Shown: positions 40,005-49,417 of the stretch, piece after piece | How the letters are laid out: the number at the start of each line of letters is the position of its first letter | Position numbering within the stretch: position 1 is the first letter of the stretch | DNA from: a bacterium | GTDB taxonomy: Bacteria > Electryoneota > RPQS01 | Length of the DNA stretch: 64,000 bases | Direction of reading: 5' to 3' | Assembly: GCA_016703065.1 (NCBI GenBank) | Contig: JADJCU010000003.1 | Span: forward strand, 434,001-498,000 | Position numbers and translations under genes: made by a program | Notes under the pieces: model-generated | The model's input: only the letters and a program-made list of their open reading frames with translations | Told to the model about the DNA's origin: nothing | Databases searched by the model: none

Positions 40005-40661
40005 ATGAACGACATGCGATTTCTAAGACAGCAAGATGTTGTCGATGCAGACAAGTTAGCCAACTTGTTTGTAACGTTGATCGGTCTCGGGAGCATCGGT
40101 TCGGTCTCGGGATTGTATCTCGCCAAGATGGGCGTCGGCAAGCTGACCTGTTTCGATGCCGATTTTGTGGACATCCACAATGTCAGCAATCAGGCGTATG
40201 GGATGTCTGATGTAGGTCTGATGAAGGCAGATGCATTTGCAAATCTGGTTGAACTACAGACAGGCGTGCTGCCAAACACCGTTGGTCTGCAATACGATGG
40301 CCGTGAACTATCAGGTGTCGTCATCAGCGCAGTTGACAGCATGGCAAGTCGCTTGGCAATCTGGAAGGGAATTCGAGAGCAGGCTGCGGTGCAGCTCTAC
40401 ATCGATTCGCGCATGGCGCTGAACACTATGGATGTGCACATCGTGCGGCCACAAGTTCGAACTGAGAGAATCAGCTACGCGCAGACACTTGTTTCAGACG
40501 ATCAGACGTTGCAAGAACCATGCACCGCACGGACGATTTGTTACTCGCCTTTGATGGCTGGGAGTGTAATCTGTTCTCTCGTGAAGCGGTTTATTTGCGA
40601 CGAACAGGTGCCATCGCGTGTCATTCTCGATCTGGCAACGATGACTTTGCTGGCAAGTTAG
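40005..40661 (+). CDS. ThiF/E1-like Ubl-activating enzyme
   Basis: 218 residues, preceded by AGGAGA. Rossmann-type adenylation domain: VTLIGLGSIGSVSGLYLAKMGVGKLTCFDADFVDIHNVSNQ gives the GxGxxG loop (G27, G29, G32) and the acidic DAD that contacts ATP/Mg. VVISAVDSMASR and the late EPCTARTICYSPLMAGSVI follow, where C173 is the candidate thioester cysteine. It would adenylate the Ubl C-terminus and hand it to the E2. The protein is shorter than typical ThiF/MoeB (~250) and shows no CxxC zinc pair. Last gene of the operon, 8 nt after the JAB stop, followed by a strong terminator. Confidence 0.88.
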   Translation: MNDMRFLRQQDVVDADKLANLFVTLIGLGSIGSVSGLYLAKMGVGKLTCFDADFVDIHNVSNQAYGMSDVGLMKADAFANLVELQTGVLPNTVGLQYDGRELSGVVISAVDSMASRLAIWKGIREQAAVQLYIDSRMALNTMDVHIVRPQVRTERISYAQTLVSDDQTLQEPCTARTICYSPLMAGSVICSLVKRFICDEQVPSRVILDLATMTLLAS

Positions 40662-40669
40662 CCAGCACT

Positions 40670-40692
40670 AGATAGGGGCAGCCCTATCTTTT
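40670..40692 (+). terminator. Terminator of the Ubl operon
   Basis: AGATAGGG / CCCTATCT stem with 4-nt loop and T tail, 9 nt after the E1 stop; separates the Ubl operon from the efflux operon. Confidence 0.88.
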
Positions 40693-40754
40693 AGCCGTGA
40701 GGTGGCCGCCGTTGCCTTCCGTAAGCATCCTTGTAAAAAGCTTCTTTCAATATG

Positions 40755-40777
40755 AATTGTTACATTCTTTCACAATT
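40755..40777. promoter_or_regulatory. Candidate upstream activator site for the efflux operon
   Basis: Inverted repeat AATTGT-N11-ACAATT centred about 87 nt before the start point predicted from the sigma-54 promoter, the usual distance for an NtrC-family dimer site. Weak on its own. Confidence 0.35.
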
Positions 40778-40825
40778 TGTCATTTCTCGTTAGTGTAAGC
40801 AATTGATTCTTATTGTCTTAGAATT

Positions 40826-40841
40826 TGGACCAAAGATTGCC
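40826..40841 (+). promoter_or_regulatory. Sigma-54 (-24/-12) promoter of the cusCBA-like operon
   Basis: TGGACC-AAAGA-TTGCC has the invariant GG (40827-40828) and GC (40839-40840) separated by exactly ten bases, matching TGGCAC-N5-TTGCW at all key positions. It lies about 30 nt before the cusC ATG. A sigma-54 activator is encoded in the same island. Confidence 0.7.
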
Positions 40842-40869
40842 TTAACCGTTATCAATTATACTCAACGCT

Positions 40870-42227
40870 ATGTCATCATTACACTCAAAGTGGAATAAAC
40901 AAGCTATGCTGGTCCGTGCCGTCCTGTTGCCAACTCTAACTGTGCTTTGCGCGATGAGTTCATTTGCACAAGGGGTTGACAGCGATAGCCTGCTTGCCAG
41001 CTATGTTGCTGAATCGTGGAAGACTCATCCCAACATCGATCGCATGCGAGCCATGATTGCTGTGGAAAGTAGCCGTGCTACCATGAACAACTCGTGGATG
41101 AATCCGGAATTGCGCGCCGGACTGATGAATATTCCAGAAAGCTTTGATGCCCATGCGGATCCGATGACTATGTTTCAGATTGGCGCAATGCAACAGATTC
41201 CTTTCCGGGAAAACTTAAAGCTGCAAGGCGAGCAGGTGAAGCTCGGGTCAACGCCGCAACGGCCACTCTTGACCAAGAGCGATTTCGGATGGCAGCGATG
41301 GTCGCGATGACTTATTACGACTTAGCCGCCGCGCTGGAAACGCGCCAAACGCTGGAACAAGGACTCGTGCTGACAAAACAGGCTGTTGACGCTGCAACAT
41401 CGTTGCTTTCCACAGGCAAGGGATCACAGGCAGAAGTGTTGCGGGCAGGCCTTGAGCAAGAAGAGTGGAATCTCAAATTGCTTGCGAACGCATCGGAGAC
41501 CGACCAAAAACGCGCAGCGCTAGCCTATGCGATCGGACGGACCGAGGTCAGTACACTTACAGACCCTGTTCTTCCGAGTAGCTTGCCACCAATGATTGAC
41601 CTTGACGCAGGACTTGCCTTGGCTGAAAATGCATTAACTCCGCAAGTCAAAATCGCACTGGCGCAATCACAAGCTGCCGAATTTGAACTTCGAAGAGCCA
41701 AGCTTGAGTATTGGCCCGACATCAAGTTAGAGCTTGCCTATGGAATAAGAGGGGCGTTGAACGGTACGGGAGCAGATCCCCATACAGGCGAACCGATTTC
41801 ACAGTCACTCAAGCAAGATAACATGGTCACTTTTGAGGTGTCCGCTCCTGTCCCGCTGTTTTCCCGCGGCAATCAACAAGCAAAGATAAACGAAGCTCGT
41901 GCTATGAATCGTAGCCGACAAAGTGAGCAAATAGAATCAGTGCTCAACCTGCAGCAGGAATTGCGGTTCGTTCACGCGGAATTCACGGAAACGATTAATC
42001 AGTCCGAAGTGAATAGCCGAGTTTTGCAACAAGGAGAGGCAGCCTGGCGTTCTGCGCTTGTGGACTATCAAGCCGGGATTTATCCCTACATGGGACTCTC
42101 AGAAGCGCGCATGATTTTGGTCATGGCTCAGATTGAATCTGTTATGTATCGCGCAAAAGCCTGGGCAACGTATCAACAGTGGCAAAGCCTGCTTGGAAAT
42201 TACACCGTTGACGCAACGGAACAATAG
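40870..42227 (+). CDS. cusC: Outer-membrane efflux protein, TolC/CusC family (one frame break)
   Basis: About 452 residues; forms the outer-membrane channel of a tripartite metal exporter. The frame breaks at ~41249-41255 (GGG run). The first frame reads MSSLHSKWNKQAML...ALCAMSSFAQG (signal peptide), PNIDRMRAMIAVESSRATMNNSWMNPELRAG and QIPFRENLKLQGEQVKL. The second resumes NAATATLDQERFRMAAMVAMTYYDLAAALE, giving a continuous OEP coiled-coil hairpin. A second repeat contains AQSQAAEFELRRAKLEYWPDIKLELAYG and VSAPVPLFSRGNQQAKINEAR. First gene of the efflux operon, nine nt before cusB. Confidence 0.88.
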
Positions 42228-42236
42228 GAAGTCAAC

Positions 42237-43793
42237 ATGAAGACAGCATCAACAAAATGGCTTCCATGGTTAGCGCTTGTTATCATTGCGAGTGTCGGCC
42301 TTTACATCTGGTTATTTTGGGGCAACAGCGACCATACCGGAACCGACTCAACGCAATCATTGACTACCGAAATTTACACATGTCCCATGGATCCGCAGGT
42401 TCAAGAGGATAAGCCCGGAAAGTGCCCAATTTGCGGCATGAACCTCGTTCTTAGGAAAGCCGATTTGACTCAACCAAAGAGTGATAAGTCGGAGAGCCCC
42501 GAGAAGGAAACGAATTCTGAAAGCACTGAAAAATATCAGTGTCCGATGCACCCGGCCATCGTTCAGGATCATCCGGGTGATTGCCCAATCTGCGGAATGA
42601 AGCTTGTTAAGATGAAGGGGTCGGCATCTGACCAATCGAAGCCGAGTTCGTCATCGTCACACAAAGTGGCCTTCTATCGCTCGCCGATGGACCCAAACCA
42701 GACATCTCCAGTACCCCGCAAGGATGAGATGGGTATGGACTATCTTCCCGTATATGAAGAGGATTCAAGTGGCGACACTGATGTTAAAGACCGTGCAGCG
42801 GTTGAGATTGACCCGACACGACAGCAATTGATCGGACTGCGAACGGCGAAGGCCGAGCGAGCGGGCATTGCTGGAGGCTGGCGAACTGTCGGGCGCGTCG
42901 AAATTGACCCGACAAGAGTTAGCCGCATCAATGTCAAAGTAACAGGATTCGTTGAGCACGTATTTGTAGATTTCGTAGGTCGTGCTGTGAAGCGGGGAGA
43001 GCCATTATTCACACTTTATAGCCCTGATTTGCTTGCTGCACAACAAGAGTATGTCCTTGCATTAGAGAATCGCAAGAACAACACGTATGACGGTCAGGCA
43101 GCTATGTATGACGCCGTTATATCTGCAGTGCGAAAGAAGCTCAAGAATTGGGACGTGCCCGAGTCCGCAATCGCTCGATTGGAGGAGACAAGGGAAACAA
43201 CTAAGGCATTGACTTTCACCTCTCCGGTCAGTGGAGTTGTAACTTCGAAAGATGTAGTCGAGGGGGCAACACTTGAACCTGGTGCTGTTCCGTACGAGAT
43301 AACTGATTTGAACGTAGCTTGGGTTATGGCGGATGCGTACCAGCTTGATCTCGCACAAGTACATATGGGAACACGAGCATCCATGTCATTCGACGCTTTG
43401 CCTGATCGTGTGATTATCGGCACAGTGGCATTTGTTGATCCGATTCTGGACGTGCAAAGCAGGACGGCCAAAGTTAGGCTTGAAGTACAAAATGAAGACG
43501 GTGAACTGAAGCCAGGCATGTTTGGAGAAGTGCTGTTTAGAGGAGAAAGCCGCGAGTCATTGACGATTCCGTCTGATGCCTTGATTCCGACTGGAAGGGG
43601 ATTCTATGTCTTTGTCGCATTGGGCGAGGGTAGGTTTGAACCACGTTCCGTCAAGCTTGGAGAGAAGTCGAGCGACAGAGTTGAAATTATAGAGGGTCTT
43701 AGCGAAGGAGAATCAGTTGTAACGCGTGCCAACTTCCTCGTAGACTCAGAATCGTCTTTGCGCGCTGCGCTATCAGCGGTGGAAGGCAACTAG
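42237..43793 (+). CDS. cusB: Periplasmic adaptor (CusB type) with two N-terminal heavy-metal-binding domains
   Basis: 518 residues. An N-terminal membrane anchor (WLPWLALVIIASVGLYIWLFW) is followed by two heavy-metal-binding HMBD units, YTCPMDPQVQEDKPGKCPICGM and YQCPMHPAIVQDHPGDCPICGM, each with paired Cys residues. A degenerate third unit (YRSPMDPNQTSPVPRKDEMGMDY) is also present. The adaptor core follows: VEIDPTRQQLIGLRTAKAER, the barrel-sandwich FVDFVGRAVKRGEPLFTLYSPDLLAAQQEYVLAL, an alpha hairpin, SPVSGVVTSKDVVEGATLEPG, and a membrane-proximal end. It links the inner-membrane pump to the channel and probably passes periplasmic Cu(I)/Ag(I) to it. Ends three nt before cusA. Confidence 0.92.
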   Translation: MKTASTKWLPWLALVIIASVGLYIWLFWGNSDHTGTDSTQSLTTEIYTCPMDPQVQEDKPGKCPICGMNLVLRKADLTQPKSDKSESPEKETNSESTEKYQCPMHPAIVQDHPGDCPICGMKLVKMKGSASDQSKPSSSSSHKVAFYRSPMDPNQTSPVPRKDEMGMDYLPVYEEDSSGDTDVKDRAAVEIDPTRQQLIGLRTAKAERAGIAGGWRTVGRVEIDPTRVSRINVKVTGFVEHVFVDFVGRAVKRGEPLFTLYSPDLLAAQQEYVLALENRKNNTYDGQAAMYDAVISAVRKKLKNWDVPESAIARLEETRETTKALTFTSPVSGVVTSKDVVEGATLEPGAVPYEITDLNVAWVMADAYQLDLAQVHMGTRASMSFDALPDRVIIGTVAFVDPILDVQSRTAKVRLEVQNEDGELKPGMFGEVLFRGESRESLTIPSDALIPTGRGFYVFVALGEGRFEPRSVKLGEKSSDRVEIIEGLSEGESVVTRANFLVDSESSLRAALSAVEGN

Positions 43794-43795
43794 CG

Positions 43796-46700
43796 ATGCA
43801 GGAAAACTTAACAGTTCTCCAGCGCATCATCCGTTTCTCTGCTGAGAATCGCTGGCTTGTCATTGCGGCGACGCTTGTGGCAATCGTGATTGCTGCCTGG
43901 ACCATGCAGAATATTCCATTGGACGCGTTGCCCGACTTGTCTGACACACAAGTAATCGTTTATTCACGTTGGGACCGGAGCCCGGATATCATTGAGGATC
44001 AGGTCACATACCCGATCGTCAGTTCGCTGCTTGGTGCGCCGAAGGTCAAAGCCATCCGTGGATACTCGGATTTCGGGTACAGCTTTGTCTATGTTATCTT
44101 CGAAGACGGAACAGACATTTACTGGGCGCGAACACGGGTACTGGAGTATCTTTCCAAGATCACAGCACAGCTGCCAGCCGGTGTAAAAACGGAGTTAGGG
44201 CCGGATGCGACTAGTCTCGGCTGGGTCTTTCAATACGCGCTCATTGACCGCTCGGGCAAGAACACAAGCGACGAGTTACGCAGCTACCAGGACTGGTATC
44301 TTCGTTATGCGATCTCGTCTGTTCCCGGCGTTGCAGAAGTTGCCGCAGTTGGGGGTCAGGTCAGACAGTATCAGATTACCGTTGATCCCAATGCCTTGGC
44401 TGCTTACAACCTACCGCTTGAAGCTGTCATACAAGCGGTACGCAAGGGCAACAATGATGTCGGCGGAAGGTTAGTTGAAATTTCAGGCCGTGAATACATG
44501 GTCCGAGGACGTGGGTATGTGGAGTCCATCGCGGATCTGGAACAGCTCGTTCTAATGTCCGAAGGCGGGACGCCGGTTACAGTCAAAGATGTCGCGACGG
44601 TTGCACTCGGTCCGGAGTTGCGACGGGGTATTACTGATTACAATGGTGAAGGCGACGTTGTAGGCGGAATTGTCGTCATGCGGCAGGGCGAGAACGCGCT
44701 AAATGTTATCGAACGAATCAAGGCTAAGATTGAAGAGCTAAAGCCTTCGCTTCCCGAAGGTGTCGAAATCGTCACGACCTATGATCGTTCAGAATTGATC
44801 GGACGCGCAATCGATACAGTCAAAGGCAAGTTGATCGAAGAGCTCATCATTGTCTCGATTATCATCCTGATCTTCCTTTGGCATATCCCATCTGCTGTTG
44901 TTCCGATTGTCACAATTCCGATTAGTGTGATCTTGGCATTTATTCCCATGTACATGATGGGTTTGACTGCGAACATTATGTCTCTGGCAGGAATTGCGAT
45001 TTCAGTTGGTGTATTGGTTGACGGGGCGATTGTTGAAGTCGAGAACGCGTACAACAAGATTTACCATTGGCAAGCCGGAGGTATGAAAGGGGACTTCCAC
45101 AAAGTGCGACTCGACGCGTTGATGGAAGTGGGGCCGACTGTCTTCTTTTCACTATTAGTAATTGCGGTCGCGTTCATCCCGGTGTTTACGTTGGTAGATC
45201 AGGAAGGCCGGTTGTTCAAGCCACTCGCCTTTTCCAAGAACATTGCGATGGCGATTGCAGCGGTGCTGGCCATCACACTTGATCCGGCGCTGCGAATGAT
45301 GTTTGCACGGATTGAGCCATTCAAGTTTCGACCCAGATTTCTGGCCTGGACTGCGACGAAGTTTGCGGTTGGGACTTACTACTCAGAGGAAAAGCACCCT
45401 ATCAGCAGGTTCTTGCATAGGATTTATGAGCCTCCCTGTCGCTTTGTTCTTCGCCACCCCAAAGCAACGATCTTTGCGAGTTTTCTGTTAGTCGCGTTGA
45501 CCATCCCAGTCTATCTGCAGCTTGGTCATGAATTCATGCCGCCCTTGCGTGAAGGCAGCTTGCTTTACATGCCTTCTGCAGTTCAGCCCGGAATGTCAGT
45601 CGCTGAAGCGCAGAAGGCATTGCAGGTGCAGGATAAGCTGCTCATGACGTTCCCTGAAGTTGATCGCGTATTTGGAAAAGCCGGTCGTGCCGAAACATCT
45701 ACCGATCCGGCTCCATTCACGATGATGGAAACAACAATCTTGTTGAAACCCGAATCTGAATGGCGGGAAAACCCACGCTGGTATTCAAATTGGTCGCCAG
45801 AATGGCTGAAATCAATCCTTCGAACCGTATGGCGTGACCGGATTACTGAGGCCAAACTTGTCAGCGAAATGGACGAACGTCTGCAACTTCCCGGGATTAG
45901 CAACGCATGGACAATGCCGATCAAGGCTCGCCTTGACATGTTATCGACCGGAATTCGCACACCCGTAGGCATCAAGATATCTGGAAGTGATCTCACTGTA
46001 GTGCAGCAAATCGCAGTCGAGATGGAATCGGCGTTGCAGGGAGTTCCGGATACACGAAGTGTGTATGCAGAGCGCGTTGCAGGGGGGTATTTTCTTGACT
46101 TTGATTTGCGCCGCGACCAACTTGCCCGCTATGGGCTAACTGTTGATGACGCAAACATGATGGTGATGACTGCGGTGGGCGGAGATAATCAGACGACGAC
46201 CGTAGAAGGTCGGGCACGGTATGGTGTCAATGTGCGTTATGCCCGTGACTACCGCGACAATCTCGACGCGCTTCAGCGCGTGCTCATATCGCTGCCGAAT
46301 GGTCAAGGGCAAATTCCGATGTCTGAAATCGCAGACATAAAGCTCGTCGAAGGGCCGGCAATGATCCGCGATGAGAATGGCTTACTTGCGGGTTACGTCT
46401 ATGTCGACTTTGATCCGTCTAAGGTTGATGTGGGTGGTTATGTTGAGCATGCCAAGCAAGCCGTAGCAGCATTAGTAAAGATTCCCACAGGTTATTCCGT
46501 GGTATGGAGTGGTTAGTACGAAAATATGCTGCGAGTTAAGGAACGCCTCAAGCTCATTATTCCGTTGACGCTGATTTTGATCTTCGGACTTTTGTACATG
46601 AACACGAGGTCGAGCTTAAAGTCGCTTGTGGTTATGCTGGCAGTCCCGTTCTCTGCCATCGGTGCTGTTTGGCTGATGTACTTGCTCGGTTACAACGTCT

Positions 46701-47122
46701 CTATCGCTGCGTGGGTAGGCATGATCGCATTGCTTGGACTCGATGCTGAGACGGGCGTTTTCATGTTGTTATTCCTTGATCTTTCGCACAACGAAGCAAA
46801 GGCGCGAGGGCAATTGCGAACCACGGGAGACTTAGTTGAAGCGATTGTACACGGAGCCGTCAAGCGTGTTCGTCCGAAAGCCATGACCGTATGCGCCGCT
46901 TTTATTGGACTACTCCCCATTATGTGGTCTACCGGGGCAGGTTCAGACCTGATGAAACGTGTGGCAGCGCCAATGGTAGGAGGATTGGTTACCTCTTTTG
47001 CCTTGGAATTGCTGGTCTATCCAGCGATCTACTATCTTTGGAAACGCAAATCAGTCGTTCCCGGCCCGGAATCGCCTGCTGACAACGGCGAGAATTCCGC
47101 GACAACACTTGCTCCATGCTAA
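43796..47122 (+). CDS. cusA: Heavy-metal RND efflux pump, CusA type (in-frame TAG at 46514)
   Basis: 1,108 residues if the TAG at 46514-46516 is read as a sense codon; both halves are in the same frame. The interrupted motif is WSG-stop-YENMLRVKERLKL, where CusA proteins have WSGQ, so the original codon was almost certainly CAG. The pump has 12 transmembrane helices and two large periplasmic loops. Visible are NIPLDALPDLSDTQVIVYSRW, LGAPKVKAIRGYSDFGYSFVYVIF, VGVLVDGAIVEVENAYNK (proton-relay TM4), DMLSTGIRTPVGIKISG, and in the last part GYNVSIAAWVGMIALLGLDAETGVFMLLFLD. It uses the proton gradient to expel Cu(I)/Ag(I). If the stop is real, the four C-terminal helices are lost and the pump is dead. 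Confidence 0.9.
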
Positions 47123-47184
47123 GATTCCAATCATAACAAAAATTCACTTCGCCACACAACGACCTAACGTCAAAGGGCTCCCCT

Positions 47185-48672
47185 ATGTCTAGGACTTTTT
47201 ACATTCTCCTGATGTCGGCAATTTTTGCTGTCGCCATTTTTATCGGTTGCAAGAGCAGCGATGATGACAACACGCAGGTTGTCGACGACCAAGTGCTCGT
47301 AACTATTACGCCAGCGGACAACGTCGTCAATGTGCCGACTCAATCTGTCATTACGGTAAACTTTAGTCACGCGATGATGGCCATGGACCACATGGACGAG
47401 ATGTTCATGTTGCACCAAGGATGGGGAATCGGCGCGGCGGAAATTGCCGTTTCATATTCGTGGAATAGCGACAACACTATTTTGACCATGCAGCCTACTG
47501 TAGAACTGCAAGAAAACATGACCTACACTGTTCACCTTATGGGCATGATGATGGGTATGGACGGCATGATGTACCATATGATGATGGACACAATGGGAAT
47601 GGGCGGCATGGGCAACGGGATGATGATGGGTGGCATGGGTGATGAGGAAGTTCGGACGGCGTTTTCTACTGGACCCGCAATCGTCCATCAAATCACCTTG
47701 GACATTTCGCAAGACGTTATCTTTGTAGCAGACGGCGGGTCAGGTGATATCGCGGTGATTGACCCAGCAACTAACACTTTAATTGGAATCCAACCCATTG
47801 ATACGGTAGGCTATCTACACCATCTCTATCTTTCGGCAGATCGCACGAAGCTGATTGTATCAGACCCGAACGAGGATTTGAGCGCTGGACATGAATCGAG
47901 TGGAGGTCATGGTGGTCACGGCGGGGGAAATGAAACAGTGATGTCCAGGATTATCCTGCTGGATTCACGTACGTTGCTTGAAACAAATCGGATTGTCTTT
48001 GAGGGTATGACTCACAATGCGACTATGACACCCGACGGTGAATTTATCATTGCAGCCAATACGATCCACAATATGGTACACAAATACTCTGCATCGACTT
48101 TCGTTGAAGTTGGAAGTTACATGGTCGGTGCATCTCCACTTGAGGTGACACTGACGCCAGATGGCGAACACGCCTTGACTGCGAACAACGGTTCAGGGAC
48201 CGTTTCCAAGGTGCACTTCGAGGAATCTGCCGCTGTTCAGCAAGTCAATGTAGGTAGCGGCCCCGTGGGCGCCTGGATCACACCAGACGGCACACAAGCA
48301 TGGGTGACCAACGAAGTGTCAAAGACAATTTCTGTTATCACAATTGATCCGTTTGCGGTGGATACGACTTTAGCGCTCGGTTACACCCCCGGCCAGGCGA
48401 TCCAGAATCCGACCCGCAGTGAAGTGTACGTAGCAGATGAAGACAACGGATCCGTGCATGTCTTTGATCTGGCGACACGTATATGGGTAGCAAATATTAC
48501 CACTGGAGCGCGTGCACACGGAATCGCTTTCAAACCGGACGGCAGCCGGGCTTATGTAATGAACGAAATGGACGGATCTGTCTCTGTGATTGACTGTGAA
48601 TCAAGAACAGTCGTAGCAACTGTCAGTGTAGGTGTTCTTCCAAATGGGATTATCTACCGATCAGCTTTGTAG
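47185..48672 (+). CDS. Met-rich lipoprotein: Ig-like domain plus YVTN-type beta-propeller
   Basis: 495 residues. The signal peptide has lipobox IFIGC (Cys22). Next comes a Big_5-like Ig domain (VTITPADNVVNVPTQSVITVNFSHAM...YSWNSDNTILTMQPTVELQENMTYTVHL), which often caps copper-binding surface proteins. Its distal loop, residues ~115-155, is extraordinarily rich in Met, Gly and His, a composition typical of Cu(I)/Ag(I) sites. From ~165 on is a seven-bladed YncE/YVTN propeller (VADGGSGDIAVIDPATNTLIG, TPDGEHALTANNGSGTVSKV, KPDGSRAYVMNEMDGSVSVID). A second His/Gly-rich loop is SSGGHGGHGGG. Probably an outer-membrane-anchored periplasmic or surface copper-binding protein working with the CusCBA pump. 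Confidence 0.82.
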   Translation: MSRTFYILLMSAIFAVAIFIGCKSSDDDNTQVVDDQVLVTITPADNVVNVPTQSVITVNFSHAMMAMDHMDEMFMLHQGWGIGAAEIAVSYSWNSDNTILTMQPTVELQENMTYTVHLMGMMMGMDGMMYHMMMDTMGMGGMGNGMMMGGMGDEEVRTAFSTGPAIVHQITLDISQDVIFVADGGSGDIAVIDPATNTLIGIQPIDTVGYLHHLYLSADRTKLIVSDPNEDLSAGHESSGGHGGHGGGNETVMSRIILLDSRTLLETNRIVFEGMTHNATMTPDGEFIIAANTIHNMVHKYSASTFVEVGSYMVGASPLEVTLTPDGEHALTANNGSGTVSKVHFEESAAVQQVNVGSGPVGAWITPDGTQAWVTNEVSKTISVITIDPFAVDTTLALGYTPGQAIQNPTRSEVYVADEDNGSVHVFDLATRIWVANITTGARAHGIAFKPDGSRAYVMNEMDGSVSVIDCESRTVVATVSVGVLPNGIIYRSAL

Positions 48673-48736
48673 CATAGCGATATGGAACATTCTATAACGG
48701 TCTCTGGTCTAATAAACAACAGAAAGAGAAACGACA

Positions 48737-49417
48737 ATGGGAATCACAATGATCATCGCGATGGGCGCAATGATGGCTGCCATGGCTGTAGGTGCAATAG
48801 TTACTCGGGACTCAGGACATCATCAGACTGCTTACTACCAGGCAACGACAGAGAGCTGTTGCGCCGACCAGGCAGCAATACTTTCTGGTGGTAATGAGCA
48901 ATCGGGAGTGCTGCTCGCTTCTGCCGATCAAATGGACACCAAGGCTGCCTCACCCGACGCACACTCTGAGGCTAAACTGTCTTATCCGATTGACTACTGC
49001 ATCGTGTCGGGCGAGAAGCTGGGCGAAATGGGTGACCCGGTGACGAAGGTATACGAGGGACGCGAAGTTAAGTTCTGCTGTAATATGTGCCCTGAGAAGT
49101 TTGAAAAAGATCAGGCAAAATTCATGAAGAAACTTGATGACGCGATCATCGCCAAGCAGAAACCCGGCTATCCGCTCCAAACCTGTATTGTAAGCGGAGA
49201 GGAATTCGGCGGAGAAATGGGCGATCCTGTTAACTTCGTTTATGACAACCAATACTTCAAACTATGTTGCAAGGCTTGCATCAAAGATATCAAGAACGAC
49301 CCCGCCAAATACATGCAGAAGCTCGAGACCGCATACAAGTCAGGTGCTGTTCCGACTTCATCTGAAACAGACGAGAAGGCCACCGACCAGAAGGACGGTC
49401 ATGAAGGTCATCACTAA
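48737..49417 (+). CDS. Membrane-anchored protein with two YHS/TRASH-like metal domains
   Basis: 226 residues. One N-terminal hydrophobic segment (MIIAMGAMMAAMAVGAIV) is followed by a pair CC at ~41-42. Two tandem domains then share the pattern Y-P-x2-x-C-I-V-S-G-E...GEMGDPV...V-Y-x-x-x-x-x-K-x-CC-x-x-C. The first has CIVSGEKLGEMGDP...FCCNMCPEKFEKD, the second CIVSGEEFGGEMGDP...LCCKACIKDIKND. This is the TRASH/YHS-like metal fold found in copper-handling proteins. The His-rich tail DGHEGHH adds ligands. The stop overlaps the start of the next, related gene by 17 nt, so the two are co-translated. Likely a periplasmic metal sensor or carrier. Confidence 0.8.
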   Translation: MGITMIIAMGAMMAAMAVGAIVTRDSGHHQTAYYQATTESCCADQAAILSGGNEQSGVLLASADQMDTKAASPDAHSEAKLSYPIDYCIVSGEKLGEMGDPVTKVYEGREVKFCCNMCPEKFEKDQAKFMKKLDDAIIAKQKPGYPLQTCIVSGEEFGGEMGDPVNFVYDNQYFKLCCKACIKDIKNDPAKYMQKLETAYKSGAVPTSSETDEKATDQKDGHEGHH

